DNA of 64,000 nucleotides from Symbiodinium natans (Eukaryota > Sar > Dinophyceae > Suessiales > Symbiodiniaceae), in contig CAJNDS010002137.1 in assembly GCA_905221605.1 (NCBI GenBank), forward strand, positions 484,351 to 548,350, read 5' to 3'. This document shows positions 21,896 to 33,420 of this stretch, in pieces. A model generated the notes under the pieces. That model saw only the letters and a program-made list of their open reading frames with translations, did no database searches and had not been told where the DNA came from. Position 1 is the stretch's first letter. Every line of letters begins with the position of its first letter. Made by a program: the position numbers and the translations under genes.

Positions 21896-22334
21896 TAAAG
21901 TTGCCGGTGCACACAAGTCTGGCCTTCCAATTTGCATCATCTAGGCTGGACTGTCCGAGCTCCTCGTAGTCCATAATGCCTATCAGCATTTTTCCGCCAA
22001 CCATTTCAGCCGATGGGTCCTTTGCACAAACAGCATCCCACTCATCCAAGGATGCCATGTCCAGAACATCATTTGATGCCAGATTGTTGATTTCACCCTG
22101 CTTGGCTTTATTGGCTGCAGGACAATCATACAACGGATCCCACGGTTCAATGTTCTTTGTAACAAGGCCAAACATTTTGCAAGCACTCATGGCATTTGAA
22201 GCTGCAGCATATTCACCTGATGATGCCGCGTGCCCATCAGAGGAATCGGGACGAAGCTCTGTGCTGGAAGAAGAATTGTCACCCGACGACGACGGCAACA
22301 CGGACTCTGAGCCGGAAGGAGGGTTTGCATCCAT
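21896..22334 (-). pseudogene. copia linker and RT N-terminus
   Basis: Minus-strand frame: a Ser/Asp-rich linker, then MASLDEWDAVCAKDP, and NWKARLVCTGNFIRN at the breakpoint. The W-K-A-R-L-V-x-x-G motif marks the start of the copia RT domain. The frame continues across the MITE into 20,041 when the insertion is removed. Confidence 0.8.
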
Positions 22335-22851
22335 TATATCCGGAGTGGGATGTATTTATGCGCGGGGGCATCAGACGGAGTCGTCTGGCGGCTCCGCTCA
22401 CGCACGAGGCCACGCTGATCATCGGGCGTGGTAGGTGCACTGGTATGCAACCGAGGCGGGGCCCCACCAGATGCATGTATGGAAGGGTCAAAAGCTGGCC
22501 CGTAGGGATGCCCGGCATATATTTTAAGGGGTCTTTTGCATAATAACCCAACATTAAAACTACTTAACAGACGCATGAGGGAGAGAATATAATGCACGTG
22601 CGATAAGAGCATTCCTGTTCCCCCGTGAAGATAACACACCTAAAGACCTTACCAGTTGGGATGGAAGTACGAAAATATTATGCTTTTTACCCTCTTTATT
22701 AGGATTTCCAGGGTGAATAGAATGTCATGACCTTTTGGTTTTCTTGTGCTTGGATTCCAAAACTAGGATGAAGACCGCTCCTATCTTGACAAGGTACATC
22801 CAATTATAAGAGGTGTCCAGCCCAGGTTGGTACTAACTTAGCTTTGTAACC

Positions 22852-23514
22852 TTAACCAGCTAATGACCCTATTGTTAGTTTGCCACGATCATCACCTCCG
22901 TCATTCGGCCCATCATCGGGCCCATCATCCGGAGGTGGCGACAAAGCCACATCACCTACATCATCATCGGGATCCTGTGCATCATGCGGCGGTGGAGGTG
23001 GTGGAGGTGGTGGACCTGCCGGCGGCAGCATGGAGGAAACATCGAACTCATCCAAGCTGGCATGACCAAAGCAACGGGCTTGCAAACAATCGGGCGATTG
23101 ATCATGCTTGGCAAAAAAGCTTGCGGGACAAACACGCCTTACAGGACACCTCGCAACTGGTGGCCCACAAGCCACATAAGGTGCACTTGCCAGATGCATC
23201 AGCCGTCGGCCCAAGGTCACCAGGCACCAACGCAAACATGCGGGCAAGCCAGTGCATTGAATCAGGATGTTGCACACGCAGATCAAGGAGGGGAAACGCA
23301 AGTCAGGCATGAATCGCACATCACGAGTTTTCACAATGCGTGCCTCGCCTTTTGTTTGCACGTAGTGCTCATAATAAAGCACGACGTATGACTCTAACCG
23401 ACCGTATCCTAAAACCACGCCTAGTCGACCCCGTGGCTCAAACTTCTGCAACCATGTCTCCTCAAGGAAGAAGCACGCCGAACCGAAAGGCTGACGCCGG
23501 CTGACGTCATACAC
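22852..23514 (-). pseudogene. copia post-integrase segment
   Basis: Minus-strand frame with FEPRGRLGVVLGYGRLESYV, then VKTRDVRFMPDLRFPS, the conserved segment between integrase and RT in copia (GY...Y.V...DV.F). A Cys-containing stretch and a Pro/Asp-rich linker follow, to a stop at 22,852. The integrase core expected upstream, above 23,514, is missing; the neighbouring DNA is LINE-like. Confidence 0.75.
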
Positions 23515-23519
23515 CCTGT

Positions 23520-24259
23520 CAAAACATGTCCGTCATGACGGCCGCTGCCCCGCCCGCTCCACGACGACGACTCCACTGACCTCACACGCGAATGGCAGCG
23601 CCGACGACTTTTGCCAGCGTGCCATCCGCAGAGAGCTCGATGCCGCCAGCCTGGCCATGTTGGACTCACAGTCGGGGCCCCACGCAGCGAGCGTGTTCAC
23701 AACCCGGCCCGTCTCGCCTGAGCTCTCCCTCAGCTCGCCTGCGGTCTTGACAAACCTCCGACGGGCCCGCAAAGCTGCTGCGCCCGGGCCGGGCGGTCAC
23801 ACAGCAGACCCAGCTAGCGCAACCGGCGTTTCAGGCACAAACTGCAGAACGTCGGGAGGCATGGGCCTGTATGGCTGCTCCCGGAGCGCCTCATCAGAGG
23901 CAGGCGCAAGTGGCTCGGCGATCAGGGCCTGTAGCACGCTCGACCCGCCGTGGCACGTCATGAGGGGGAGCCCCACGTGCGGGAGTGACGGCAGGAGCCT
24001 CAGACAACGCGGACCGCTCCCACCGACCTTCGGCTGATTCCTCCCTGCCTCCGCCCCTCGCCAGCCGCATGCCGTGACTTGGCTGCCTGCACCCTGCCTG
24101 CGGCGCCACTGCACAGGGACCGCGCGGACAGGAAGAAAAAGGCTCCGCAAAAAAAAAAAGTAGATCCAGGGTGCGGCGCGCTTCTTCTTTAGATTGGGTG
24201 AAAAGAAAGATATCATCAGCAAATCTCAGGTCCAGAAGTCGTCGCAAGCCATCTCCCAA
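23520..24259 (-). pseudogene. LINE fragments including an RT palm piece (FADDI)
   Basis: At 24,259-24,155 the minus strand reads LDLRFADDIFLFTQSKEEA, the YADD-type palm motif of LINE reverse transcriptase, and runs into a homopolymer at about 24,145-24,160. Below it, 24,140-23,797 contains ALIAEPLAPASDEALREQPY and PPDVLQFVPETPVALAG, which look like another LINE segment, not collinear with the palm. The pieces are scrambled. Confidence 0.5.
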
Positions 24260-24643
24260 ATCAAAACGCCCGGACGAGCTGCTTACACACCGTTTTCATT
24301 CTTGCAGCCAATGCCGTCGCAGCCTGGGGAAGGGATGTCCTGTGTGATGAGACGCCTTTCCATGCAGGGACTGCCTGCTGCGATGGTGCATCGCGCCCGA
24401 GTTTGCCTCGCTTGCGACGGCTGTGTTTTGAATCGCCCACAGATCAGACGGTCGAGAACGTTACGTTTCCATGCTCGCCCATCTCTCATGTTTGATTGTG
24501 CTTGATGCCGCCGGCTGCGGGACTGGGAGTTCGACGCCGCCGCTCGCACTGGGCATCTGTGCTGCGCATGCGGACGGCAGCCCCGCCCGATCGCCAGGGC
24601 ACCTGAGGAGCCCAACCGCCCCAATGCTCCTGCCAACAATCTG

Positions 24644-25250
24644 GTGCCCATGCGCGGGTCGTGGTGCGACGTCGGCCCGCCTGCAGGGGACCCGTGCTCA
24701 GCCACCAACTCCAGGTTGTTCGTTCCGCTCTTGCACGCTGCGTGGGGTGCCCTGTCTTCGCAGGCCGCCGAAGCATGGAGCCATGATGAGCGCTGTCAGC
24801 CGTGGTGGGACGAGGCATGCCACACGCTTCGTCATTCGGCTGCGGTCCCGGCCACCCTGCTTCTGGATGCCTTGCGTGAGGCGGCTGCCCGGCACCACGT
24901 TCCGCCTCCCCAAACCATCCTCACCGCCGCCCGGGCCTTGCCTTCCGGAGCTGCGCTGCACTTGAGTCAACTCGCCACTCCCGACGGCTACATCCATGCA
25001 GGGGCACAGGAGGTGTGTTTGCAGTTATACGGGGGGCTCAGCTTTGGGTCGAACCTCGACCGCTATTCGGATGCGCTTCGCCAAGCCGACGCAGCACCGG
25101 TCCCTCCGGTGCCCGCCACCACGCGTCCTGCCGTCGACGACCCCGGTGCGCGGCCGTTTGATGGTGACGACGGCCTCAACTCGCAGGACGACGAGGTCGC
25201 TGCCGCTGTTTCGGAGCGCGCCCCAGGCGCTGGCTGCCCAACAACGGCTA
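24644..25250 (+). pseudogene. Retroelement-like protein fragment, unassigned
   Basis: Plus-strand frame of natural composition (SSQAAEAWSHDERCQPWWDE, ALPSGAALHLSQLATPDGYI) that ends in an acidic linker. It precedes, in another frame, the LINE piece at 25,372-25,550. It is probably part of the same LINE or a gag-like region, without diagnostic motifs. Confidence 0.35.
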
Positions 25251-25371
25251 GGGCGAGGTGGAGGGCGTCGTGGCCGCAAAGCTGGACGCGGAAGCAGGAT
25301 CCAAGAGCCTCCGGCGCCGGTCGCCGCCCCATCCGATGCTGCGGTTGCCGCCGCTGCTCCGACGCAAGCTG

Positions 25372-25550
25372 AGCAGCGGGTGAGCACCGCCTGCGCGGGC
25401 GTGCGCCTCGGCCTTGGGCAGCTCGACGACCCCAGCCCTGCCACGGGCGTTCGGGTCGGGGCTTGGAGCTTGCCCCCCGAGCAGCAAGGGCTCGTCGTGC
25501 TCGGTGCGCCGCTCGGCACTGCTATCGTCACGCGTGACGAGGCCACAGGT
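25372..25550 (+). pseudogene. LINE pol fragment
   Basis: Plus strand GVRVGAWSLPPEQQGLVVLG followed by APLG, the P-x-x-x-QG-x-x-VLG-x-PLG segment found after the palm domain in LINE proteins of this type. It breaks off where copia integrase sequence begins. Confidence 0.55.
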
Positions 25551-25558
25551 TACCCAGT

Positions 25559-25935
25559 GTGCGTCCATTGCGTTCCAAAACAGCGGTGGAAACTGCAACA
25601 GCTTGGAATGACATGTACGGTGGTCTGAACCCACCTGTGCTTTGCTGTCGCACCGACAATGGGGGCGAATTTGATGCTGAGTTCGATATGCAGTTGAAGC
25701 AGCAGCGCATCCGGCATGAACGCAGCCTGCCACGCAGGCCGCAGACAAATGCGCGCGCAGAACGCTTTCATCGGACTCTTGCTGAAGGCATGCGCTCGCT
25801 TATGTTGATGAGTGGACTGCCATATGTGTTTTGGGCATTCTGTCTTGCAGCCTTTGTCTACCTGGATGCCCGGTCTCCTACCGCTGATGGCGGCGAATCT
25901 CCATTTGAGCGTCGTTTTGCGTTCCACGTGGCCTC
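25559..25935 (+). pseudogene. copia integrase core fragment
   Basis: Plus strand CRTDNGGEFDAEF (catalytic Asp), then SLPRRPQTNARAERFHRTL (catalytic Glu within R-A-E-R), then MSGLPYVFWAFCLAAFVYLD. This is the C-terminal half of a copia rve integrase. The first catalytic Asp and the zinc domain are absent. It sits between LINE pieces of opposite orientation (25,372-25,550 plus; 25,936-26,068 minus), so it was rearranged after insertion. Confidence 0.75.
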
Positions 25936-26068
25936 TTGCAGGGCAGCCAGGGCGGGGGGCAAAGGGACTGGGCCGTCGAGGGAGCGCGCCAGCGTTTGAG
26001 CGAAGGCAGGGTCTCGACGTGCCAGGGCTGGCAGCGCGTCGGCCCAAGTTGCCCAGTAAGCCGCAACT
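25936..26068 (-). pseudogene. LINE pol fragment (YWATWADAL)
   Basis: Minus strand AAYWATWADALPALARRDPA and LPPALAALQEAT, homologous to AAYWAAWADSLAVFEARCP in the LINE at 20.4-21.8 kb. A short, isolated piece. Confidence 0.6.
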
Positions 26069-26329
26069 GCATGGCGCTCAGTTCTTCTATGCAAACGGCT
26101 GGATTTTCCGTGATCGCAACGTTTCCTTGTTTTGATGCCATTGTTTCGCCAGTGGTTTGTTTCACGGCGGGACACAGAACGATTAATGCAGTGGTGGGAC
26201 CATCCGGAAACATTTCATGGGATGACCCGTGGCATGAAACTCGTCACGCTTGGAACAACAAAGTTTTTTTTCCTGCGGACCTTTTCCCTCCAAAGTTCGG
26301 AATACCTGCCCTGAGAACTCGCTAACATT

Positions 26330-26446
26330 TTTTTTCCGGACTTTTATGCCTGCTGATCCGTTTGGTCGGCTAAGCGGCTCCAAGACTACCCGGCGGGCTT
26401 CAGCGCAGCGGCAGGCGACTCGGTCCGTCCGGGTCACCAAGAGCCA
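26330..26446 (-). mobile_element. Very short 5'-truncated LINE copy (3' UTR only)
   Basis: It matches 20,300-20,440 from GCCTGCTGATCCGTTTGGTC to GTCACCAAGAGCCA, with a poly-T end at the left (poly(A) tail on the minus strand). It carries AAGCGG and lacks the CACGCCCGCAGC segment relative to the longer copy. A possible imperfect 7-bp duplication (GCTAACA/GTTAACA) flanks it. Confidence 0.75.
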
Positions 26447-29149
26447 GTTAACAAATTGGAGGGGGTAGTCCTCGACAAGTTGCAAATTGGCCACTTACAT
26501 TGCAATTTTTTTTTGGCCACGTGATCGATGGGTGATTCGTGTGCTGGAATGGCACCTGGGAGGCAACCGAGCAATTGGGAACATGCACTCATGATGTATT
26601 GTCGTCGGCGTCAATTGGGAAATCGGAAGTCCGCAGCTGTTGATTTTTTTGCTGTTGATTCAAAATGGTGGTTGCGACAAACAGATGATTTCATTCACGG
26701 GCATGAATCCGCCGGGCCTGGGAGGGCATTTTTCAAGCGCTACCCGAGCCTCCCCGCCCGACCCCCTGCACATCCCTGCACCGTAGGAACCGCCGGTTGC
26801 GTTGCTTCCTTCCGCTCTGCGTCCAACTCGCGGCGAGCCCTGCACAATTGTGACCTGGTGCACGAGCTGAGATTCCGCAGATTCGCCGACCGGAACAAAA
26901 TCGAGCTCTGCGTAGGCGGGTTGGCTTGCGGGAAGTACGCCACGTGTGTAAAAGGGCTAATCGGCGCGGCTTGGATGCGAGCAGGCGCAGTGGGCCCCTG
27001 CGAGCACACTCCCCGGCCTCCGGGGTCCACGTATTAAGTTGTCATGCCACGCGCAATGAAGAGGATGCACAAGTGGGCCAGGAAGCCGTGTGTTGGCCAA
27101 CTAGGGGGGTCCGTCTCTGTAGCTATGCCTGGGGGCCTGAGCGCGTATTGGTAAGGAGCACAAACCTGTTGGAACTCCTCGGCGTGAGTGAGCGTGTGGC
27201 TCACCAGCCTGCGGAAACATCTCCCATGCCCGAACGACGGCCGCTTCCCACTCGGAGTGGTCAGCGCCACGATACGTCTGCTGCAGAACAAGCACTCCCA
27301 GCGACGAAGCCCGGATGCTGGGACCGTAGCCTACCCGGTACCAAAGCATGCGTGGCGCGAGGAGAGATAACTTTCCGTCACGGATCGCTTCGAGTCCGAC
27401 CCGCATCGTTCCGCAGCAGTCCGCGACCTTGGCGTACTCCTGCCTGGCGTCGCGGGGACTGTGAAACGTGTAGACCCGCCTCTCAACTTCGGCGGCCAGG
27501 TCGACATCGCGCAAACACCTCAGCCCGCTGATGTTGGCCCTTCGCGTCGCGCACGCCGGCCATGGGGTCGAAAAAAACTCTTCGGTTAGCCTCGCCCCTG
27601 TGCTGATCCATCCCGTTCGATTTGGCCGGCGGCTCAACACAAGAATGTATGCAAACTTTCAAGCGCCTCACACGCGTGCTAGTGGGAATTGTGTCCCAAT
27701 TTTGTGCTTGAACCGAACCTGCACGCATTGGTTGTGGCCGCACATGAAGCAACGTAGTCTGCAATCGATTCGGGTTAATGGATGCGTGGAAAGCGGAGTA
27801 GACACAGACAACATTCACTTCCTCGTAAGCAGCTACGAACGTTAGCGCCATGGCTATGCTGGAAAAATGTCTGCGCAGCGGAGGGAGAAACGTCGCGTGA
27901 GGCTGGCAACTACACTCCCAAAGCTCGCATCCGCATGTGTCTCAGATACTACGGCAGTGAATGTGCGTTTTCATCCATGTCAGCGATATGACATTGCCTA
28001 AAGGAGGTGAGGGCCCGGTGGTGGCTAGGATGGCGGAGCAGCGGAGCACGATTCCAACGCCGTGGACGCCCAAAGAAGATTCTGTTTTTCATTCTTCGCA
28101 CCTTTTTGCAACCTTGCAGCCTTGCAGCGCCAGTGGCTCCACGTCTACGAGGCCGCCGGCGCCAGCACAGCCGGCTAGGTGCGGCAGGGTAAGCAAGGTC
28201 CAGTACTTCGCTGAGCAGCATATATCGTCTGACGCTCCGGTACTGCAAAGCGATTGGAAGCATACGCCCCACGCCGGGCTCTAAGCCGAAGCTCCTTTAT
28301 GGCACTCCACCGAAAAAACATCCGCTGCTCTTGCGGCCCTCACCAAGTTATCCTCCCAACAACAGTCGCTCCATGCCTCCTCACCCAACGGCTGAGAAAA
28401 GACTCGAGAGGCCAGCCCGGCAGCACGGCGAGGTCGAAGCCAGCCGTGCGGCTAAAAGCCTCCCGTGTGTCAAGTCGCGTTGGGGCGGATCGTGCTGCTT
28501 CGTGTCGTGCAGCCCAAGTCATCCGAGACGAGTTGCCAGGAAAACACAAAAGAGATAAAAGGGCACAGCGGGGGATCGGGGAGCTTGCTGACGGAGTCTA
28601 CGACTGCGGCGTGTTTGAGGGACGGCAAGAGGGAACACGAAGCACCTCGTGGGCATGGCCAGGATGCCCTCGGCGACCGTGGGAGCCGTGTCTAAAGCGG
28701 CTGAGCGGCTCTCCACCGCGTGGCAGCCATCTAATGGGGGCAACCCCGTCGGCAAGCTTCGAGATTCAAGCCTAGCAAGGCACGCCTCGAGTGGGGAAGG
28801 GGCATCTGTCGACCTTGTTGCGTGCGTTGTCTTCGTCAAAGGTGAGGAGGTCAAACCACACTGACAACACCGCGTCAAGACGGAGTCACGGATGGGGTTG
28901 ACAGCCTGTTGGGTCCCCTAAAAACTATACACTCCGTGGGAAACATTCCTTGTCATTGAGGGTACAGTGCCCCCCAAAAGGATGATGATTCAGAACAGCC
29001 CTCATGTATGCGCATGGAAAAACTCAGACTTCAGCTTTGCCCATCCCTACAGTAGAACACGAGTCGAAGCTGCGTTAACCGAAGGCTTGAAAGCTGCACT
29101 CTCCAGCACGTTCTTCCGATGTCCAAGGTAACATGAAACAGTCTGAAGC

Positions 29150-29150
<1 letters not shown>
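26447..29150. other. Unassigned stretch, scattered protein-like frames
   Basis: The minus frame at about 27,531-27,160 has natural composition (LRCLRDVDLAAEVERRVYTF; LEAIRDGKLSLLAPRMLWY; GADHSEWEAAVVRAWEMF) but no family I recognise. The plus frame at 26,528-26,710 (SKWWLRQTDDFI) and the minus frames at 28,340-28,878 are weaker. The base composition resembles the LINE region to the left, so these may be further retroelement pieces. Confidence 0.3.

Positions 29151-29180
<30 letters not shown>
29151..29180. repeat. Homopolymer C run (about 30 bp)
   Basis: Uninterrupted C tract; its length may be unreliable. Confidence 0.95.
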
Positions 29181-29181
<1 letters not shown>

Positions 29182-29807
29182 CACACCCCAACAGCGCGAA
29201 CATCCTCAACAAATCCTCCCAAATTATGCTTCGTCCGAAGCACCACGCACCTTCGACCGTGAGGTTTAGCTCCGTGTCTTCCTCAAGCTAAAGGAAGTTC
29301 GAATTTGAGAACTTGAGGATCGCGCTGTCTTGCGCCCAAGTCGGACAAGAGGGAACTGCAAAGTCCATCACGCGATCATGCACGGAAGCATGCTGGACTA
29401 TGACGCTTCAGTGCATTCGCACCTCGTGAGCTAGCCGCTAGCGAACAGCAATCTACGGGCCAGAACCGAGCCCCCCCCCCTAACATCCCCCGAAACTCAC
29501 GCATGACATCCACAGACCCAAGACAAGAAAGGAATACTCGCTGCCGCGGCCTTAAATGGCATTGCCTACTGTGGTCCTCGGAACAGTTCTCCAGGCGCAT
29601 CAGCACCTGCAAGCAGATTCAATGTTATTGTTGATTCTGTGGTGGGCATGCTCCTAAATCATGCTCGAGAAATTCTACAACAAGAGAAGGGGAAATTCAA
29701 GCTTCTCTGGAGTACGGCACGGAGGCTGCAATATCTTCGTGTACAATGCAAAGGCTGCAAAGAACGCGCGAAGCTCTTCAGAGAACGCAACAGCCCAACT
29801 CAACGTG

Positions 29808-29844
<37 letters not shown>
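29808..29844. repeat. (CA)n microsatellite
   Basis: About 18 CA units; in-frame readings give poly-Thr-His. Confidence 0.97.
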
Positions 29845-29845
<1 letters not shown>

Positions 29846-30529
29846 CACTCACAGAAGACACCAAAAGCCCTCAACGCTAAAACCTCCTGAGCTACTGCTA
29901 CTGCAGCAACGACGATGCGACTTCTGCTACGAATGATTGCGTTCAGAACTGCTATACGGCTGCTGCCTCTGCGGCTTGCAGTTGTCTACTGCTCTTCCTG
30001 ACCCTGGTGGTGTTGCAGCACCACTCATCCTAGGCAAATGCCTCGCCGGCAAACTCCTGCTTCTCGCCATCGCTGACCACAGCAAGGCACGTGCCGTCCT
30101 TTGGAAGAACGACTTGGAAATGGAGCTGGAGGATGTGCAAGGCTGCCAAGCCAGAAAAGTAAGGAGAAGAGCGGAGTGAAACATGGCCGTGCTAAGAACC
30201 ACGACAACTTTTTCCAAGAGAATGCTAGCAAGCAGTACCGGTGCAACAAAGCAGTAGCAGCAGGATAGTGGTCGCAGTAGCACGATAAGTAGTGGTCGCA
30301 GTACTAGTGGTCCCATCATTCCCATCCCCTCCTCCTCGACATGGACCGCCGCACAATCCGCCCTCTTGCGGCACAGGGCGAGGCCTGGAGCGTTGCCCCA
30401 GCAAGCCGAGGGCTCTCTCCAGGATCCTCCCCCTGATCCTGTACGATCCCGTAGCGCTTGCGTCAGCCAATCAGCGGAGCACGGCGAGGTTCTTGTGAGC
30501 AATGATCTAACCTCTAATGAACAACTCTA

Positions 30530-32840
30530 CAATAAGATACTCCCTATCATCAATCTACATGGTACCCACAAGGGGATCCGAACCTGATTCGAGCTGAGCG
30601 CCCAACAGGCGCTTTGTGACGGCAGCTTCTTCCAGCCGAACCATCCTTCGTGCGCCAGGATGTAGCACTCAAGCTTTTGCGATTGTAGGCTGGGATTTGG
30701 GGCTGACAAGGCTAACATAGGCACTCTTGGGGCAGATCCTGAGATGTTGGTCGGAACCCAGCACATGTCGTCCACCACGTCCACCGTGAGCTGTGCCACC
30801 GGCAGCACCTGGAGCAAACCCTTAGCAATCCTCAACACCCACACCAAAGGAACCCAAAGGAAGGAAAAGCAACTCTTGCTGGGGCACGCCGCTCTCGACG
30901 CTCTCGACGCATGTCACTGCCAAACTGGCAGCTCTTCTCGTGCATTAGGGGTCTACTCTACATTGTGGCGACACCCTCAACCCCACGCCGGACTCCCCGA
31001 ACCAAGTGCGCTGAAACCCTCATGTCCCAGGAACGGCTTCCCATCGCAGACTTGCTACTGGTATCTTAAAGTCACGGTCCGGCCAGGCCTTGTCGTAGAG
31101 CTGGCCGCCGAGTGCCACGCTGCAGTTGATCTGAGCCACCGACTTTACCGCAGCAGAATCCGCGGCATACGACGTAGAGTAGCAATGATATCCCACAACA
31201 GCATAACATAAGCCGTCGTGTGGCGAGTCAACTCCCTTCCTCTTTTTTTCGTTTCTTTTTTTTTTTGGGGGGGGAGGGGGGGGAATTTAATTCTCTGCAA
31301 CTTCACCCTCATTTCTGTCCCAGCCTGTAGCCTCCCACGGCCCTCGGCAGACAGGTCCAAGCCAGGAGTACCTCGAATCGGCTCTTCGTTCAACCCAAGA
31401 GCGCTTTCCATTGCGACCCTAGCCTGAACAACAGCTTAGGCTGATGAGTCCGGGATTCAGGGTTCTTGTCTTAAGCTGCTAAACTACCTCCCACTACACC
31501 GAACCTTACTACGCCTGCACTGTATCAGGCTATGACAGGCCCCAGATGCCCCAAGAAGGCCCCAAACCACCGGAAGCAGTGAAAATCCGGCGCTGAGCCC
31601 CGGCGTACCAGAGGCGACGCCCGAGGAAGGGTCCAGGTTGAAGGCCACCTCCCGGTCGGAACAAGGACTTTTCAAAGAGGGCGAGATGCAGAGCTTGCGA
31701 TCAGTGTTTGCAGAGACTGCCGAGTTGTTGAAAACAGCATCATAGAGTAGAAGTCATCGAGTATGCTGCTTGTTTGTTACGTCTACAGAAGAGCCAACTG
31801 TAAAGCATGCAAATGACAGCCTAAGTTGTAGGGCTGCAAACGGCAGACCATCAATCCGGGGCTAAGTCTGCATGAAGATCAGGCTTTGGCCATCTCCTGT
31901 AAGAGGTCTACAACTTTTGCCATGTATGTACGAAGCACACAAGAGAGTTTAGGGTTCTGCTTTGAGGCTACCATGTCAAAGCCGACATCCCGAAGTCCAG
32001 CTCCTCACGTTTGCTCACTGCATTCATCGACATTCAGCAAAGCCACAAAAGCCGCAAGCCGCAAGTGCTAGCAGCAGCAACAAGTCAGACCAGAACTACG
32101 AAGCCCAGGAAGCTTCCGTCTGCTGAGCGAGTGCCCGTGAAAGAACTAAGAGAAACTCCGCGATGAGAACAATCGCCGGCCCTTCTACACGATTCGACAC
32201 CGCTTGGTTGTAAACCCTGATCCATGGCCCTCGATTTGAGAAGGAGCCCGCCTTGCCGTTGCGGGTGATGTCGCCCGTGAACCGTGACCAAGCGTAGGTG
32301 GCATTGCTACCATCGCGGCACAGCACGTCCAAAACCTGCCCGGGACTCTCTCAGGGCTGATATCAAAGGCTCGTGGGTCCTGATGAGGATTCCCGTTGCC
32401 AATCTGGGTGGGAACTGGCGCTGCCGTGAGGCTAGAGTACGAGAATGTACGAGATGCATTGTTCGACCTTACTACCTTAGACTTAGGATGCAGCTTAGAA
32501 TACTACAGCATGGGCCAGAGCCCACAAGCCTCAGGGGCCAGAGCAGGCGATGCCACGAAGCGCGCACCGGAGGAGATGTTCTCAAGGACCGGAAGCTTCA
32601 GGGACTCCTCCTCGTCCTCCGGCTTGCAGTGTGCACGTCTCTTTCCTTGAAGAGCTCCACAAGTGACACAAAGTACCACAAGAAATAGAACCCCTTCAAA
32701 GCACAGGAAGGACAGGAAGCACAGGAAGAGCCCAACACGCAAGGGAAGCTGCAGAAATTCAGAGCACCCTCCCTCAAACCCCACCTTCTTAGCACACCGG
32801 AACTCGGCACTGCCACCAAAACACGACCAACGACACATTC
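30530..32840 (-). CDS. Putative multi-exon gene, fragmentary
   Basis: Minus-strand exon-like pieces of natural composition. About 32,640-32,503: CKPEDEEESLKLPVLENISS, stop at 32,503 if not spliced, preceded by a hydrophobic stretch. About 32,320-32,155: VLDVLCRDGSNATYAWSRF, GDITRNGKAGSFSNRGPWIR. About 31,165-31,085: AVKSVAQINCSVALGGQLYD. About 30,840-30,600: QLTVDVVDDMCWVPTNIS, ending near LPSQSACWALS. The sequons and spaced Cys suggest an extracellular product. I could not settle junctions or phases, so this may be more than one gene. The family is not recognised. Confidence 0.35.
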
Positions 32841-33002
32841 AAGGCTGAGAGGGGACCAAACAAACTCCAATCTGCACATCAGAGTACGGCAATAACATTA
32901 CGAAGAAGAATGTTTCCGGGCACGCCTTTGGCAAAAAGGCTTGATGCTGAACTCTGCCAAGCCCTATCGAACCCTCATCAGGCTTGGCTTCAAAAATCCG
33001 CT

Positions 33003-33420
33003 CCGGCCGAAGGTGTGGTTGTGAGAACAGGCATCCCCTTTTTTTTGCCTGGAATGGGTACCCCCGATAGGCGACCACGATCTGAAAGTGGACGGTTCGC
33101 CAGGACCAGCACCAGTTGAAGCCCCGCCCCTGCCCCCCCCCCCCCCTGCCCCCCCCCCGCCCCTGCCCCCCCCCCCGCCTCCTGCCCCCCCGGCCCCCCC
33201 CGCTGCCCCACTGCCCTGCCCCCCCTCCTGCCAAACCGTGAAGTGTGAGCCCCCAAAGCCTGCAACCCTAAACTAAAAAATCAACCCTGAACCCTAAACC
33301 ATAAACCCGGAACCCTAAACCCTAAACCCAACCCTCATTGCTTGGGGTCCAGCGACTTGGGCGCTGCGAAATCACCATGCGGGCTGGGCCGGGTCGAGGC
33401 GGGTCGCGTAGCGTTAACAT
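33003..33420. repeat. Composite dispersed repeat, copy B
   Basis: The second copy of the element at 11,069-12,030. Left flank 33,003-33,120 (GGCCGAAGGTGT, ATGGGTACC, GGACGGTTCGCCAGGACC, CAGTTGAAGCCCC); C-rich core 33,121-33,235; degenerate CCCTAAA units 33,268-33,325; right flank to about 33,420 (GCTTGGGGTCCAGCGACTTG, GGCGGGTCGCGTAGCGTTAA). A partial extra copy of the GGCGGGTCGCG...TAGCG word follows at 33,445-33,475. Confidence 0.75.

Larger units (their letters stand above)
18990..23514 (-). mobile_element. Degenerate Ty1/copia retrotransposon, host of nested insertions
   Basis: On the minus strand the pieces run in copia order: post-integrase segment (23,514 down), RT N-terminus (22,334-21,896), a 1.84-kb insertion (20,050-21,887), RT body and post-RT segment (20,041-19,228), RNase H (19,273-about 18,990). 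LTRs, gag, protease and the integrase core are not seen. Frameshifts occur within RT and in the RNase H G-run. The AT-rich interval 22,530-22,860 interrupts the linker and may be another small insertion. The element is dead. Confidence 0.8.

Noticed and set aside
30540-30600. Candidate tRNA (GGTTCGGATCC on the minus strand near a CCA)
   Set aside because: The T-stem bases do not pair and no acceptor or anticodon stem can be drawn.
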